Origin: Adiantum capillus-veneris
Lineage: Eukaryota; Streptophyta; Polypodiopsida; Polypodiales; Pteridaceae
DNA length: 64,000 nucleotides
Reading direction: 5' to 3'
Assembly (NCBI GenBank): GCA_014529385.2
Contig: CM043960.1
Location: forward strand, 38,355,281-38,419,280
Below, one piece after another: positions 21,231 through 33,504 of the stretch (position 1 is the stretch's first letter; every line of letters begins with the position of its first letter). A program made the position numbers and the translations under genes. The notes under the pieces were generated by a model. It ran no database searches and was not told the DNA's origin. It saw only the letters and a list, made by a program, of their open reading frames with translations.

Positions 21231-24200
21231 ATGGATTCTAGACATGGACGAACTTTATCAGCTGCAGACTTCCAATCGGCCAGTTTGATAACCAGTGATA
21301 GCACTCCCGTGCTTCCCCATAAAGAACGCAGGCAGGTGTCCATTTGTGACACATTGCCTACTTATGTGAAAGAGCTCATTGCTGGAGGTGCTGCAGGAGG
21401 TATAGCGAAGACAATTGTAGCTCCACTGGAGCGAGTTAAAATTCTGTATCAGGTGAGAATCATCCAATCCCTTTCTGCCTGAAGTCTAGGATGAACACAT
21501 CCAGTTACTCTTTCTTCCTATGCAGGACTTTACCAAACGGTTTTGAGAAGCATCTACATTCAGTGGTTCGTCCTTCTCTTTGCATCATCGTCTTTCCTAC
21601 ATTGTGCCACTGAAGAGGAACACAAGATGCCGTTTGATTGGATTGACTAGGTTTTTGAGGCTCTACCAGGACTTTATTTTTGATGCAAAATGCACTACAT
21701 CTTAGCAGATTCTTTAAAGGAAAACCTGTGTGATTTTACTTTTATTTATGGTTGTTACTGGCTTGACGTTTTGACCTTCTGCATTTATCAGGCTCTATGA
21801 GCTCCTAAAGTTCTTGTAGTCTTGAATTTTGGTCCTTTCTTATTCTGTTTGTTTTCTAAATTTTGCAGACAAGATGCCAGAGTGTTCAATGTCTAGGTGT
21901 GGTGCAATCCTTGCGGTTTATTCAAAAGAAAGAGGGGTTTCTAGGCTTTTACAGGTTAGTTCGCTTTGGGGTTTTTTTCTCAAGAATCAGAAGTACTTTT
22001 CTACATGAACTTTGCAAAAAACAGCTCACGGCTTTTTCAGAGGCAATGGAGCGAGTGTAATACGAGTGGTTCCATATGCAGCACTGCATTTCATGACCTA
22101 TGAGCAGTACAGGCGTGCAATCCTTAACCATTATCCTTGGGAAGCACCTGGGGCTGATGTGGACTTTCTAGCCGGATCTCTGGCTGGAGGAACTGCTGTT
22201 CTGTGCACCTATCCCCTAGATTTAGCTCGAACTAGGTTGGCATACCAGGTATTGGCGGGCATTTCTTTGTACAGGAATCAGCTAATAATAAGACCTATAG
22301 GGCTTATTGATCGAAGTTGATTGCAGGTAAAGGACGCAGCCTTAAATGCAAGAGTCTACAAAGGCATTGGGGATGTTTTTTGTAAGGCATATATGGAATG
22401 TGGCTTGAGAGGATTATATCGTGGAGTCGGTGAGTAATATTTTTGTGATTGTGACTCGAGAGCATCATCTGTCTTTGTTATAACTGTCAGTGAAAGGCTT
22501 TTTTTGAAGAGAAGCTGTGGATTTTTGTTGTTGTACGTATCATGGATTCCTCTCAGCAATCTGTTCAAGGAGGTTTTTTGCTATATGTTATGGAGTGGAG
22601 CTTTTTGTTTGGCTTTAAATTCAGGTGCAAGAAATGTTTTGAAGACCTCAACAATTTGTAGATGCTATTATGTTTAGAAATGTATTGCAATTGTTTATGC
22701 CATGCTTAGAAATACGTGTTCATATGCAACTTATTCATCCCTTGTCTGGCTTATGTCACACCTAGAAATCAGCAAAGTGCCTATGCTACTTATTTGTCCT
22801 ACTTTCTCTATTTCTCTTCCTCGTGTACCTCGATGGTGCCAGATAGAGGAGCTGCTCTAGTGACTCCTTGGTGAGGCTTTTCAGCTGTGGTCGTGTATGC
22901 ATAATCTAGTTCCATAATTGTTTGTGGATGAGGACCGTGGGTCTATAACTTGCACTTTTCTTGAAGGGTGAATCTGTATTTTTCTTGGATTCTGTTACAG
23001 ACTACAGTCATTTAGTATATGCGAACTTCACACTTTTGTCTGATTCATGACCCAATTGATATTATGTTAGGTTTTTCTATTGTCAGTGGTTATGCCATAT
23101 CAGCTACCTTTTTACGTATCAATTCCTCCTATTTAAAGCTTCTTTCAGAGCCAGGCGAATGCAAGCTTTTTCTTAGCTAGATGTGTGTTTTTGGTCATAA
23201 GACGTTATATCGAGAAATTTAATGTAAGAGTTACGACCAATTGATATGTTGTTAATTATTCCTGAATTCTGTCGTTAGTGGAGCATAAATTCTATCGGTT
23301 ACCTTCTTTTTAGATACTTCTTTATTGCTAGGATTTGTATGGCTGATCTTCCCTGCACCTGTATTACTATGACAGAAACAGAGTATGCAGACCTTTCTAT
23401 TGATGTATGTTTATACCTGTGTGTGCGGAACATTTATCACGAGTCTAAAACTTGCACTTTTCCTTGAGGGATGGATCTAGGCTTTGTCTGGATCATCTAG
23501 GTATACACGTATAACACGGACTTTCTTTCTGGCCTTTGAGTTCCTCTCTATGCTGCAAAATATATGTTATATTGATTGGCCTTGATATGTTTTAGCAACC
23601 ATTTTTTCTCGTAAATATGTCTTTTACAACGTCCCTTGTAGCGTTTGTTGTTCTCTTTTATCATTGGCAAGTTGTAAGTAAAGGATTTATATCTCTTGAT
23701 GGGTTTTGTATGCAAGCTTGGCATTTGTAAATAAAATGACAACTTATTACTGTTCGTAGGTCCCACATTGTATGGAATGCTTCCCTACGCGGGACTAAAA
23801 TTCTACCTTTATGAAAAACTGAAGTCATCCTTACCTACAAGTGAACTTCAAAACTCAATTGTTTCTAAGCTTGTTTGCGGAGCACTTGCAGGCTTAGTAG
23901 GGCAGACTATTATCTACCCATTGGATGTTGTGAGACGGCAAATGCAAGTATGTTATTAAGTTGTGTGGATGCTTATTGTCAAGAATACATTCGTGACTGT
24001 TGTCGTCCTACTTCTATTCATTGTGGTGTGCACATTTTTGCAGGTGCAAACTCCTTGTGCACATCAGGGGTATAAAAGCACTTTTGATGGGCTTGTAACA
24101 ATTTTTCGCAATCAAGGTGTAAAGCAGCTCTATTCAGGAATAAGCATCAATCATATCAAGGTTGGAATTCATACTCGTGTTTGTTTGTTCATCTTTCAAT

Positions 24201-24801
24201 TCTTGCAGTGTATGTGAGAGTGCGCGTGCTTGTGTTTTTGGAAAAAAATAATTATCCTTATCATACACAATTCCTCTATATGCGTTCTTGTGGACCTTTT
24301 AGCTATTTTTTTCTTAAATTTTGGGCAGAGTATTTATATTTCTTCTTGCTTTAACCACCATTATTGAGTTTTTAAGCTGCAGGATTGTAAGCTGAGACAC
24401 ACTTTTCCAAAAACACTAGTGTGTGCGCATGCGCGCAAATCTAGACCTTCACAATCACTGTCGAGACAGTCAATGATCTTTAAACCTTTTCATACCTAAA
24501 CAACCCACGAGCAAACACGCAAGCACAAGCCTAAACAAACCTACCATAATTTTCTTATTTTGAAGATCACTTGATTTTAATCTAGGGGACATTGTACTTG
24601 TTCTTATGATTCAACTCAGCAAGCATATTTTAGAAGCTTGTATCACTTTTGAGCCTGTGTGCCTGTCTCCTGATGGGTTTTGTTCTATTTGTGCAGCTAG
24701 TACCCTCTGTTGCAATTGGCTTTGCTTCATATGACGTCTTGAAGAGTTTGCTGAGGGTCCCGCCGCGTGAGACTGGCCATCAGAAAGCCATCACAGCATG
24801 A
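21231..24801 (+). CDS. Mitochondrial carrier, plant CoA transporter type, 7 coding exons
   Basis: Inner-membrane solute carrier whose family wording fits the plant CoA carriers, which import coenzyme A into mitochondria. Exons: 21231-21452, 21869-21954, 22041-22248, 22327-22429, 23760-23947, 24044-24160, 24697-24801. All introns are GT-AG, phases agree, and the total is 1029 nt, 342 residues. Three carrier signatures P-X-[DE]-X-X-[KR] are intact: PLERVK (65-70), PLDLAR (161-166), PLDVVR (260-265). Family-typical stretches are [57 protein letters not shown] and [13 protein letters not shown]. The ATG at 21231 gives a 50-residue N-terminal extension before the first repeat, common in this family; upstream non-coding exons are possible. 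The long fourth intron (1330 bp) holds dispersed repeats and the sixth a MITE. Subfamily is inferred from recalled relatives; transport of another nucleotide-like substrate is possible. No frame damage is seen. Confidence 0.93.
22920..23110 (+). repeat. Dispersed repeat, copy B (intron 4, partial)
   Basis: Shares CTTGCACTTTTCTTGAAGGG plus a TGAATCTG...TCTTGGATT segment, and later GACCCAATTGATATTATGTTAG, with copies A and C, but the order of blocks differs, so it may be two partial copies overlapping. Confidence 0.45.
23160..23555 (+). repeat. Dispersed repeat, copy C (intron 4)
   Basis: GTTACGACCAATTGATATGT (23230), ACTATGACAGAAACAGAGTA (23368) and CTTGCACTTTTCCTTGAGGG followed by ATGGATCTAGG...GGATCATCTAGGTATACACG parallel copy A in order and spacing. 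It lies wholly within the intron and leaves the splice sites intact. Confidence 0.55.
24229..24418. mobile_element. hAT-type MITE in carrier intron 6
   Basis: The right end, GTAAGCTGAGACACACTTTT followed by CCAAAAACACTA, matches the terminus of the MITE at 19887-20066. The left end, GTGTTTTTGGAAAA at about 24232, is an imperfect inverted match. Target duplication is not clean (TGCGCGTG versus TGTGTGCG), so this copy is older or its ends are off by a few bases. Confidence 0.6.
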
Positions 24802-27800
24802 CAGATTGATAAGAGCTATTGTTGTACTTAACAAGAAGTGCTTAACACGGTTCAAGGGGAGTACTATTAGAAGCAATGTCAAAAATTGTCTTGTCGTATC
24901 CAGATGCGGAGCTGTAAATTTATATAACTCATTATTGGTGTATGTTGATGACGTATCCAAATTTCTTGTCAAGAAGTAGCTGAATGAAAGAGTGTAGCTC
25001 AGCTCAGCTCAGCTCATTGATTCCTTGTGAATTCTATGACCCTGGTTGTGGTTTCCTCTCCCGTGGGGGGCTAGATCGACGGTTCACTAGGCCTGCAAGG
25101 GGTAGTTGACCAGACTCTGCAAGGGGTGGGGCCAGCTTTCTCTGAGCTCCTCTGCAGGGCTAGGCATTTGATTTCTGATTGAGTTAATTTTAGATGTAAG
25201 GTAACTTTAAAAAAACAGGAACAAGGTCTGTTATTGTCTTGATCAGATGAGTGTTGTGAGCACGAGTCTAGAATTTCACAAGAAAGGATATCCTAGAAAA
25301 TCAAATGTTCTACAGGGCATCTTGTATTCTCCATGTGTATTGAATGGGTGGGCATTTCTGCTTAAGACGTTTTTCCAACCTTATTTTTGCAACAAAAAAG
25401 GCGTTCATAGGGCCACCCCAGACCAATATTAATATCAAGCATCATTATTCACATATGGGTGGTGGTGAGTTCGTTAATATGATATCGAGGAGCTGTGCTT
25501 GCAGGAATGCAGGTGCAAGAGGTTGCGGTATTTTCCATTGTCCCACATGTTTACTACGACTTATCTGGTGTACGTAGAATTATAATATCACATCTGATTA
25601 GCGTGGGAATCTGTTCACAAGGCTTGATAAACTCGTTACCCATTATCCCCTTCAATGTATCATATTGTGTGAACCACTTGTACAATTATAGTATCTATTT
25701 GGGCATTTTAGACGCTCTGTAAGGTAATGACCCTGATTTTGTATCCTAAACATCTTTATTACATATAAAACTAGTATGTTTAAGGCAATAACTAGTATCG
25801 TACGTATACATGCATAAATGTGCACGCACGTATACATGCATACTAGCCGACTAGATTACATAGGTTTTATTTGGGTATGATTAAGGTGGTCATGCATATT
25901 CACACCCACCCACAAATGAATCTCATGCTGAGCCTGTTACGTATAATTACACCTACTTAGACATATAGCTGCGTGTTTGGTGTTTTGAAGTTGCTCCTTG
26001 CTCGCCAACCCTTTGCTCCGCGATACCCACCCTTGCTCACTCCTATCATCAACGCATGCGTGAACTACCGTTCCTTGTTCTTGCCTTTCTTCCTCCCTTG
26101 CTCGCAACCCTCTTGCTTATAATGTCCTTCGTGATGGTGCCTGGAATCGGTGTTTTCTCCACCCTTGTTGTACTTGAAGCAAGGGAATGGAGAACAGTAG
26201 CTGGGCTCTCAGGGACAACTGCCCTTGTGTCTTGCGTAGTGGGTTGAAAAACACACACAGACACATACAAGCGGCCCTCCTCTACATGTTTGCGCTCCAC
26301 ATTCACCCGTGATTGATGGTGTCTCCATTACAGATATGATCTTTGCAGATCTCGGATGGCATGAATCACTCATCTACACTTCTAGCTTTAGCACACATAC
26401 ATATCGAAGTTATTTTCCTACCTTCATATCAGCTGGTGATTGTCTGCTACTACTAATTCGATAGCATCTGATGGTCGTCATCGAGGAAGATTTCCCATAC
26501 ACTATTGGTGTTTGGACGCAATTCCCCTTCTTGATACCGTAAATGATGCAAATTTAAAATCCAGGTAGGTGCATCTGCACCTACTCAATACATGGGTTTT
26601 TAAAGAAAACAATGAGTGTTGCATCGGTTTTCAGTTATCAGTTTGCATTTTCACAAATGGAGAGCTATATATAAGACAACGATCTTAAATGTGTCGAATG
26701 TAATAATGATATTTCTTCTTGATGTATATAATGGTCTTTTTGGAGAATTTTTGATTTCATATATAATGCATGGTTGGTTCAAAATAAAGTTAGGCTTGAC
26801 AAGGATTGACTAAATCACTTTTTGCATGTGGAATGGCTTCATGGCGAGGGTTCCTTGAGCTTTTTATCCCACCGCCTCATAATCTCTGACTCTGGCTTGT
26901 CTAGGGCGGGATTTCTATGCCACACACACAACACCACACAAAAACTCCCACACAATAATAAGCTCCTTTGTCCGAGTTCAAGGAGTACTATGTGGAGAAA
27001 CTTGGCATGTTTTGCCTCTCTCTTATGATCATCTCAGATTGCCATCATCTTGCTAACATGCATGGGTGACATTATCATATTGTACCAGGGATACATATCA
27101 CCATATTAGATTATGGTTGTGGGATTTCATGGTGTGGGTGGATGTACAAATAATAACCTTTTTTTGTTTGTTTTGTTGTTTTACATTAAAAATGCAAATG
27201 AATGCATGGATACGCCTACAAACAAACTATCTTGTTTTGGTATGATATGCAACCACGTTTGTTGAATCCCTTCGTATTCCTTCTCTATACAAGATGATTG
27301 TCACTACTTGTTTTTTCAATAACCTCATGTGAGGGTATCATAGATGATGGTTGTGGGACTATAGTTTTTGAAAATATTGAGCAGATACGAAGGAAATGAT
27401 GTCAAAATTCCTACACAAATCGAATGACATACATAATGTGACTTCGAAATGAACAAATGGTAGCTTAAAAATGACTAAATCTATGTGATGAACACATAAT
27501 GAGTGTTTAATTAATTCAGGGCTACCATGCCTAACATACTATTAACGAGCTAGCTTGTTTAAGCTGTTGGTGTTCTTCATGACAATCTACTTCTTGATCT
27601 TTCAGCTTGCTAGCTTGGTTGATCATGTTGCATATGGTTATTGTTGGGTTTTTTTTTGCCTTTTGAAAATCTGATCAATTCCTATAGCATACCTAGTGGA
27701 GCTAACAATGGTAGTAATTTCGTATTTTGTATAAGGTTGCTACTTTTTTCAGAAGTTTTACATGAACCGGATGATTACTATTCACATAGACTTCAACACC

Positions 27801-28794
27801 CACCTCTCAAGAAAGTTTTCGGTAGGCTGCTTTAAGATTTTGTTGCATTTGTATTTGGCTTTGGAAATGGCTCTAGTTCTAAGTATTGAATCCTAAATTC
27901 CAATTTGTATTCGACTATGGAAATGGATCTAGTTAACTTCAAACTTATACTCGCTTAATATATTTGTATGGTTGGACTTCTTGCTGGATTATTTCATACC
28001 TAGTTGATAGCGCTAAACTTGATGATTAAAAGGATTAGCTTTAAAGGTTATGATAAGGTTCTCCTTTTGGATTAAGACATAAAAACTCAAGTGAGGATCT
28101 CATGGAAGATGACTGCGACCGTTTTGTTTTTGAAATATTGGGTCTCAAACTAACAAGGTGTTGTAAATTTTTTTCTTGAAAATTATAACCATAAGGTTTT
28201 AAAACATGTAAACATAGATTTTCATAATGGGGATATGTATGACTATTTTGATTTTATGAAATGAAAGCCTTGTTAGGGACCGAATCACTCCTCATTTGGC
28301 AGTATCGCAGATCTTAGGAGTTTGGATCTCGAACACACTCTCGCTTTACATTTATTACTTAGATCTTTGCTTTGTTGTTAGTTAATTTTTGTAGTTCTTG
28401 ACACCGATAACAAGGGGAAGGGATCATTGACACCTGTCTTCCCAAGTAAATGCTAGTATTGACATGCTTGTGTTTCTTGGATGGTGACAAATAACATACC
28501 CTCTCCTTGGAAGTACAAATGTAACTGCAACGGTAGCAGTGTATCTACATATTGGAGCAGTTCCAAACACAAAGACGTGTTCTGATCTCATAATGTATTA
28601 CATATAGAATTTTTTTTGTAGTGTTAGCTGATCAAATAAGTTCAATAGAGAGATACATATGTTCTATTTCTTGTCCACGTGAAATGTTACTTTAACTTCA
28701 TCGATGATACATTATTATACATCTATAAAGTCTAGTCTGGTCCATTATATAGTTCAATAGTTTGTATAGTTCAAATTGTTGTTAGACAATCAAT
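24802..28794. other. Gene 3' flank and 4 kb intergenic region
   Basis: The first few hundred bases should contain the carrier's 3' UTR; a run of four AGCTC units (about 24999-25018) is the only marked feature. The rest is AT-rich with short ORFs I cannot assign (for example 26056-26247). There is a 20-base perfect palindrome-type hairpin (GTAGGTGCA/TGCACCTAC) at 26565-26584 and a repeated CGTATACATGCATA near 25802-25845. I see no gene. Confidence 0.4.
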
Positions 28795-28873
28795 TCACAC
28801 ACACACACACACACAATGTGGTACTATTAAGGCTTTAGTTTTTCCTCCTCCTATATTTCTCCCCCCCCCCCCC
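28795..28873. repeat. (CA)n and C13 simple repeats
   Basis: A CA run at 28795-28815 and a homopolymer of 13 C at 28861-28873. Confidence 0.9.
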
Positions 28874-28949
28874 TTCTTCCCCCACCTTGAAGCACTCATG
28901 GGATGATAACTTATGACATCCAACTTATGAGACTAAGCCCTTGCATAAC

Positions 28950-29280
28950 AAATCTCTCCTAGAATTGGGCGTGAGTAAAACACTGAGCTCTCATTGTAAA
29001 TGGTAGGCGGCCTGCGCATCTTGGGTATGGATCTCCCTAGCAAGGCTTTCTGTGCATCTCTTGAAGGCGCTACATAACAGGGCGGCTTGCCTCTCTCATC
29101 GATCACGCTCATGGAAATGCAGCTCAAAACTCTATAAATAAGGTGAGGGCGCACCTTGCCCCTCACTTAGCCTGTGTATGTTTTTGTTGTTCTGACTAAA
29201 GGCAATAGGCTGTCTGCTTCACTGTACGAGCTATAGAGCTCGCCGCTCAAAACACAGGTTTTTCTCTAAGCTTTTCTGAA
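28950..29280 (+). promoter_or_regulatory. GC-richer island with TATA box, LTR or promoter candidate
   Basis: This segment is visibly richer in GC than its flanks and has a good TATA box, CTCTATAAATAAGG at about 29130-29143. About 75 bases later comes a stem-loop CGAGCTATAGAGCTCG. No LTR ends, primer site or downstream ORF were found, so it may be a solo LTR, a short promoter or an old TE end. Confidence 0.3.
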
Positions 29281-30582
29281 AAAAATCTGTTGGTTATCTA
29301 TTGCTTCAAAAACAGTTAGTTAATACTACTTGGAGTAGTCCTCATAGCATAACACATAACTGAATGACATTCATTAAGGCTTTTTTTCTTTACGAAGTGG
29401 TCTTTGCAATACTCTGCGTAGACTGGTTTTTTTCATAAAAACTACTATAGCCCTTAAAAATGGTAGCAATGTATACTAATGGGATTTAGTAGAAGGATTG
29501 GGGGATTTGTTGACTGATCTTGTTGAGAAAAATATGGGTATCTTGGCTTAGCTTAAGCTGCTGCAGGTCCTGCCGTTTACCAACCTACCTAAAGTGTGTT
29601 CAAAAAAGATGGCTCTATTTTTTAGCCGATACATGCTTTTTGATAAGCGTTGTATTTGCCGACACTGGTTTTTTTGGGGGGCTCTGTTGTAAGCCGACTC
29701 TGGTCATTTTTTTTATCTGTTCAAACCTGACAGTAACCGAACATTACAATGTTCTGGATGATAACTAATCACTTGGCTTTTGGGGGGGATAAGTATAGAG
29801 CTAATGCACTTTTTGCTCTACCCTATAGCTGAAGCTAGTAACCGCATAAGAAGTGAATGGAACCTTGAATTTTCTTAAAGCTTATGATTGTTTTGGTAAT
29901 AAAACTCTGTCTAAACACTAACAAGGAGACGTCTGGTTCTTCGGTGTTAAGAAATATGGCAACTCTTGGACTTTGGCATAATACCTTCCCTCATGGTTTC
30001 ATATGGGGAGAAGGTGTTACGGTGATCTAGCACCCAGGACAATGGAGGTATCTTGGAGAAAAACAGGGCTGAAATCTGCCGAACTGTATTGAATACTTAA
30101 AACTTGAAGTTTTTTGAAGGTAAGTATATACTCTCAGCAAAAAAACTGGCCTTTGGCTCATGACATAAAGTTCCACTTGATTGGTAAGTATATGGTTGCT
30201 ACTGTTAGTATAAAGCATAGCTACCAAGCTATGAAGAAATCTTTGGAGATTGAAGGTAAGTATATGGCTGGTACCCTCAAAACTTGGCATAAATACCAAG
30301 ATATGGCTCGAGAAATGAGGTTCCACTGGTAAAAGATGGTGTTTTTTTACTTTAGTGCTTATAATAAGTAGATGGTTGTTATTACGGGCTCAAGCATAGC
30401 TACCAAGCTATGGCTTAACAAGTAAACCTCACTATTCTTAAAAACGTTTTTTGATGATGGACTTCACCACTCATATTAGAATGTATATTATACCATTGAT
30501 TTTTGAAGGAATATGTAAAGAGTGCTAAAAACTAATAAACCTAAAAGCTTGTCTAAAGTAAGTAAATTCTGTAAGATGGACA
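29281..30582. other. Intergenic with short repeated GGTAAGTATAT blocks
   Basis: GGTAAGTATAT occurs at about 30119, 30185 and 30255 about 65-70 bases apart, and GCATAGCTACCAAGCTATG occurs at about 30217 and 30391. This suggests a decayed small tandem repeat. ORFs here are artefacts of the repeat. Confidence 0.4.
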
Positions 30583-30921
30583 TGGATAACAACTGATATA
30601 GTCCATTGATAGCTGTAAAACACATCCAAAGCTAACTGAATTGTTGTCTTGTTTGGATGGATGCAGGTAAGGACTCCATCTTATCTTGGAGGGTTTTCTT
30701 TTCTTTGGCAAGCAACATTACTATGATGAAATACCCATTGAGGAACGGGGAAGTCTTTTTTACTTCCAACCCTACTGAAAGAGGACCTCTTTCCTACAAT
30801 TATTGTACCTAAATAATTCTGATACTGAGTTATTTTTGTACTTATCAGTTCATTGTTTCTTGGCCAGCTGTCTTTTGAATGTAAAAATTCAATTATGTCT
30901 TATTAGTTAAGATTTAAACAG

Positions 30922-30955
<34 letters not shown>

Positions 30956-32062
30956 GAGATAATACTAGTACTAGCTTGACATTAGGCTTTACTTACTCAT
31001 AATATTGATGAGGTAGTGGACCCACACTTGATGGGCCTACTATCTCATTAAGTATGGTGCTTGGGAAAGGGCGGACATATGCGTGCATGAATGCACTCAC
31101 ACATGTGTATGTGCGGTTGTCAACCTTTGACTCTACTTATTACTTACCTTATGTGGCTGAGAAAACCTAATGAAATCAAGAGGAGTGATGGAAATCAAGA
31201 GGTATAATGACATATGAGTAGTAAAAAGAAAAAGAAAAATAAAAAGTAGAGATTATTTTCAATGGAACAATTTTTGGAACTTTTGAGGATATCATCGACT
31301 CTTTTTGTCCTACTTTTTCAAACCATTGTTTTACGAAATACTTTTGGTTTCATTTCAAACTCCTATACTTTGAACTAAGTAAGAATATAGTTAATCTAAT
31401 TTTTTTAAAAGTTTTGACATGGATAACAACTGAAAGGCTCTTTTTGACATTTATAATACATATCTAAAGTTAACAAAATCTTATGTTCTATTTATATGGA
31501 TGTATGCGAGAGTCCTATCTTTTCTTAAAGATGTTTAACTGCCTTGTAGTATGACCTTGAAGATGAAGACCTAGTTCATCTTTGGAATTACTTCTTGTGT
31601 TGATGTATAAGATATTTAAAATGAATATTCATTTTGACTAAAATATACAAAAGTGATTTAAATACAAAAATGTTTGTGCAAATATTGTCTTGTTGTTTAG
31701 ACTCATTTGTCTTTTGAACATAGTGTTCTTTTGTGATTAAGTAATCTATTTAAGCAATAACACACACAAAAGCTAAACACAAGGTCCTCCTAAGAAACTC
31801 GATGTGTTGGGACACTGGCTTTAGAGTACAGTTTGTCTATGGTTTTTTAATGAACCTACTTTCCATAATTCCTGCAAAGGTTGACAAGTGTTGATGAGCG
31901 GATTAGATAAAGACTATAGACGGAGTTTCTACTCGTAGTAGTTGTAGTCCCTTGACTGGTTTCAAGATATAGGAACTAGCAATCTCACTTTCCAATTTTA
32001 TAATTTTGTCTAAACTTGATGTCCTTTTTCAAGGAAAGACTACATTTAAACGGACATCTTAC

Positions 32063-32225
32063 TCGAGTACAATGAGCATAAAAAACCTTGTTTAATACTG
32101 GCTCACAAAGCCTTAAAACTCCCTCTAGAGTACAATGTTCACAAAAACATTGTCTATTATTAACTCACAAATTCTTACAACTCTTATTGAAGTACAATCT
32201 CTAGAGAACCATTGTTTTGTCCTGT
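32063..32225. repeat. Three diverged units of about 60 bp
   Basis: GAGTACAATGAGCAT, GAGTACAATGTTCAC and AAGTACAATCTCTAG begin successive units, each followed by AAAA(A)C(C/A)(T)TTG and CTCACAAA-type wording. It lies within the inserted part of the larger array. Confidence 0.5.
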
Positions 32226-32382
32226 ACATGTTTCGAGAGAAACTAAGCAACACTCGTACTAAGGTTGTTATTAGAGATAACTGACACCATGCTTTACTTA
32301 CATATTCATCATCCCGATGAGGTCGTGGCTCCATACTCAATGTGCTTACTACCTTATTGAGTATGGTGCCTATGAAAGGGCG

Positions 32383-32461
<79 letters not shown>
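32383..32461. repeat. (CA)n microsatellite, about 39 units
   Basis: The longest pure dinucleotide run in the window, ending in CGTAGATG. The ORFs through it on both strands (poly Thr-His and Val-Cys) are artefacts. Confidence 0.97.
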
Positions 32462-32463
<2 letters not shown>

Positions 32464-33089
32464 AGATGTGGATGTCAGTATCTGATTCTAACTAGCACTT
32501 AGCTCATATGACCCCTGAAATCTTAAAAGTATTTTTTGCCATGCCCATAAAGAGAGGTGATGACCTTTTGATGGAAACCAAGACGAATGATGATCTATTA
32601 ATAATAAAGAAGAAGAAAAAGTAGAATTTATTTTAAATGGAACATTTTTTGAAACCTCTAAAGGTGTCACTGCCTCCTTGTGTCCCACTTTTTTCTATGA
32701 AATACTTAAAAAAAAACACTCTTGAACTTTGAACTAAGTAGTAGGATTGTAGTTAATCTAATTATTTTTGAGTTTTAATATGGATGTTAACTAATAGGCT
32801 CTTTGACACATGTAACACGTATCTAAGGCTAATAAAATTTGCTGTTTTATTTATTTGGATGCACATGAGAGTTCTAAGGCTTGATTAAAAATGTTTATGT
32901 GCACTGCAGTTCGACCCTCAAGATGAAGACCTAGTTCATTTAGAGAATTGCTTCTCATCCTAATGTATATGATAATTGCAACAATTCTTTTGTTTAAACT
33001 AAATCATATGAAAATGAATAGAGTATAATTTTATTGGTGCAAACATTGTCCTGTTGTCTAGAGCCAGCTGTCTTTTGGACATTTCTTTT

Positions 33090-33316
33090 TGTTGGGAGTT
33101 AAGGTTGCAGAAATGCACATTCAATTTGGAGATGAAGAGAAAGTTTAAGGCATACAACAGAGAATATATTACTTGGTGTGCAAATACAAGATCAGGTAGC
33201 CTAAAGTGATGAGAGTATATACAAAGCACAAAGAAAGAAAACCTCCTAGTGAGGGAAAAACGTGCGCCGATGGTCCTATGTGTATCATACACATCACTAC
33301 CATCTACATGGTAACA
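33090..33316 (-). repeat. Copia X 3' LTR
   Basis: In minus sense it begins TGTTACCATG after a purine tract and ends CCCAACA. The body matches the LTR at 36977-37206 (CTCACTAGGAGGTTTT, GTATATAC(T/G)C(T/C)CATCACT). A TATA-like GTATATAC is shared. Confidence 0.7.
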
Positions 33317-33504
33317 AATCCCTCTTAGGAATGATGAGGTGAACTAGATTGGCACATAGAGTATAGGAAAGTGCCGTGCTCTATGGACATGATTAGTCCA
33401 CATATACATGGTAACAAATCTCCCTTAGTAATAACGAGGTGAACAAGAACTGGCACATAGAGTATAGGAAAGTGCCATGCTCTATGGAAATGATCAATCC
33501 ACAA
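33305..33504. repeat. Tandem duplication, 2 x 100 bp, at pol end/LTR start
   Basis: TACATGGTAACAAATC begins copies at 33305 and 33405. They share GGCACATAGAGTATAGGAAA and differ at roughly 15 sites. The duplication spans the polypurine tract and LTR start, giving copia X two LTR-start boundaries. Confidence 0.8.

Larger units (their letters stand above)
30583..33085. repeat. Degenerate large tandem repeat, three partial units
   Basis: A block beginning ATGGATAACAACTGA recurs at about 30583, 31421 and (as ATGGATGTTAACTAA) 32780. Each is followed by a similar CATCCAAAGCTAA / CATATCTAAAGTTAA / CGTATCTAAGGCTAA and a G(C/A)TGTCTTTTG(A/G)A-like block. A second block (GATGAGGT(A/C)GTGG...GAGTATGGTGC) is shared by 30990-31080 and 32296-32370. 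Units are roughly 0.84 kb, the second with about 0.5 kb inserted, and well diverged. No ORF is conserved between units. Confidence 0.6.

Noticed and set aside
26049-26306. Overlapping ORFs on both strands near 26.1 kb
   Set aside because: No domain, no codon or splice support; one plus-strand ORF is hydrophobic by composition only.
32125-32502. ORFs with Val-Cys or Thr-His repeats
   Set aside because: They are translations of the (CA)n microsatellite on either strand.
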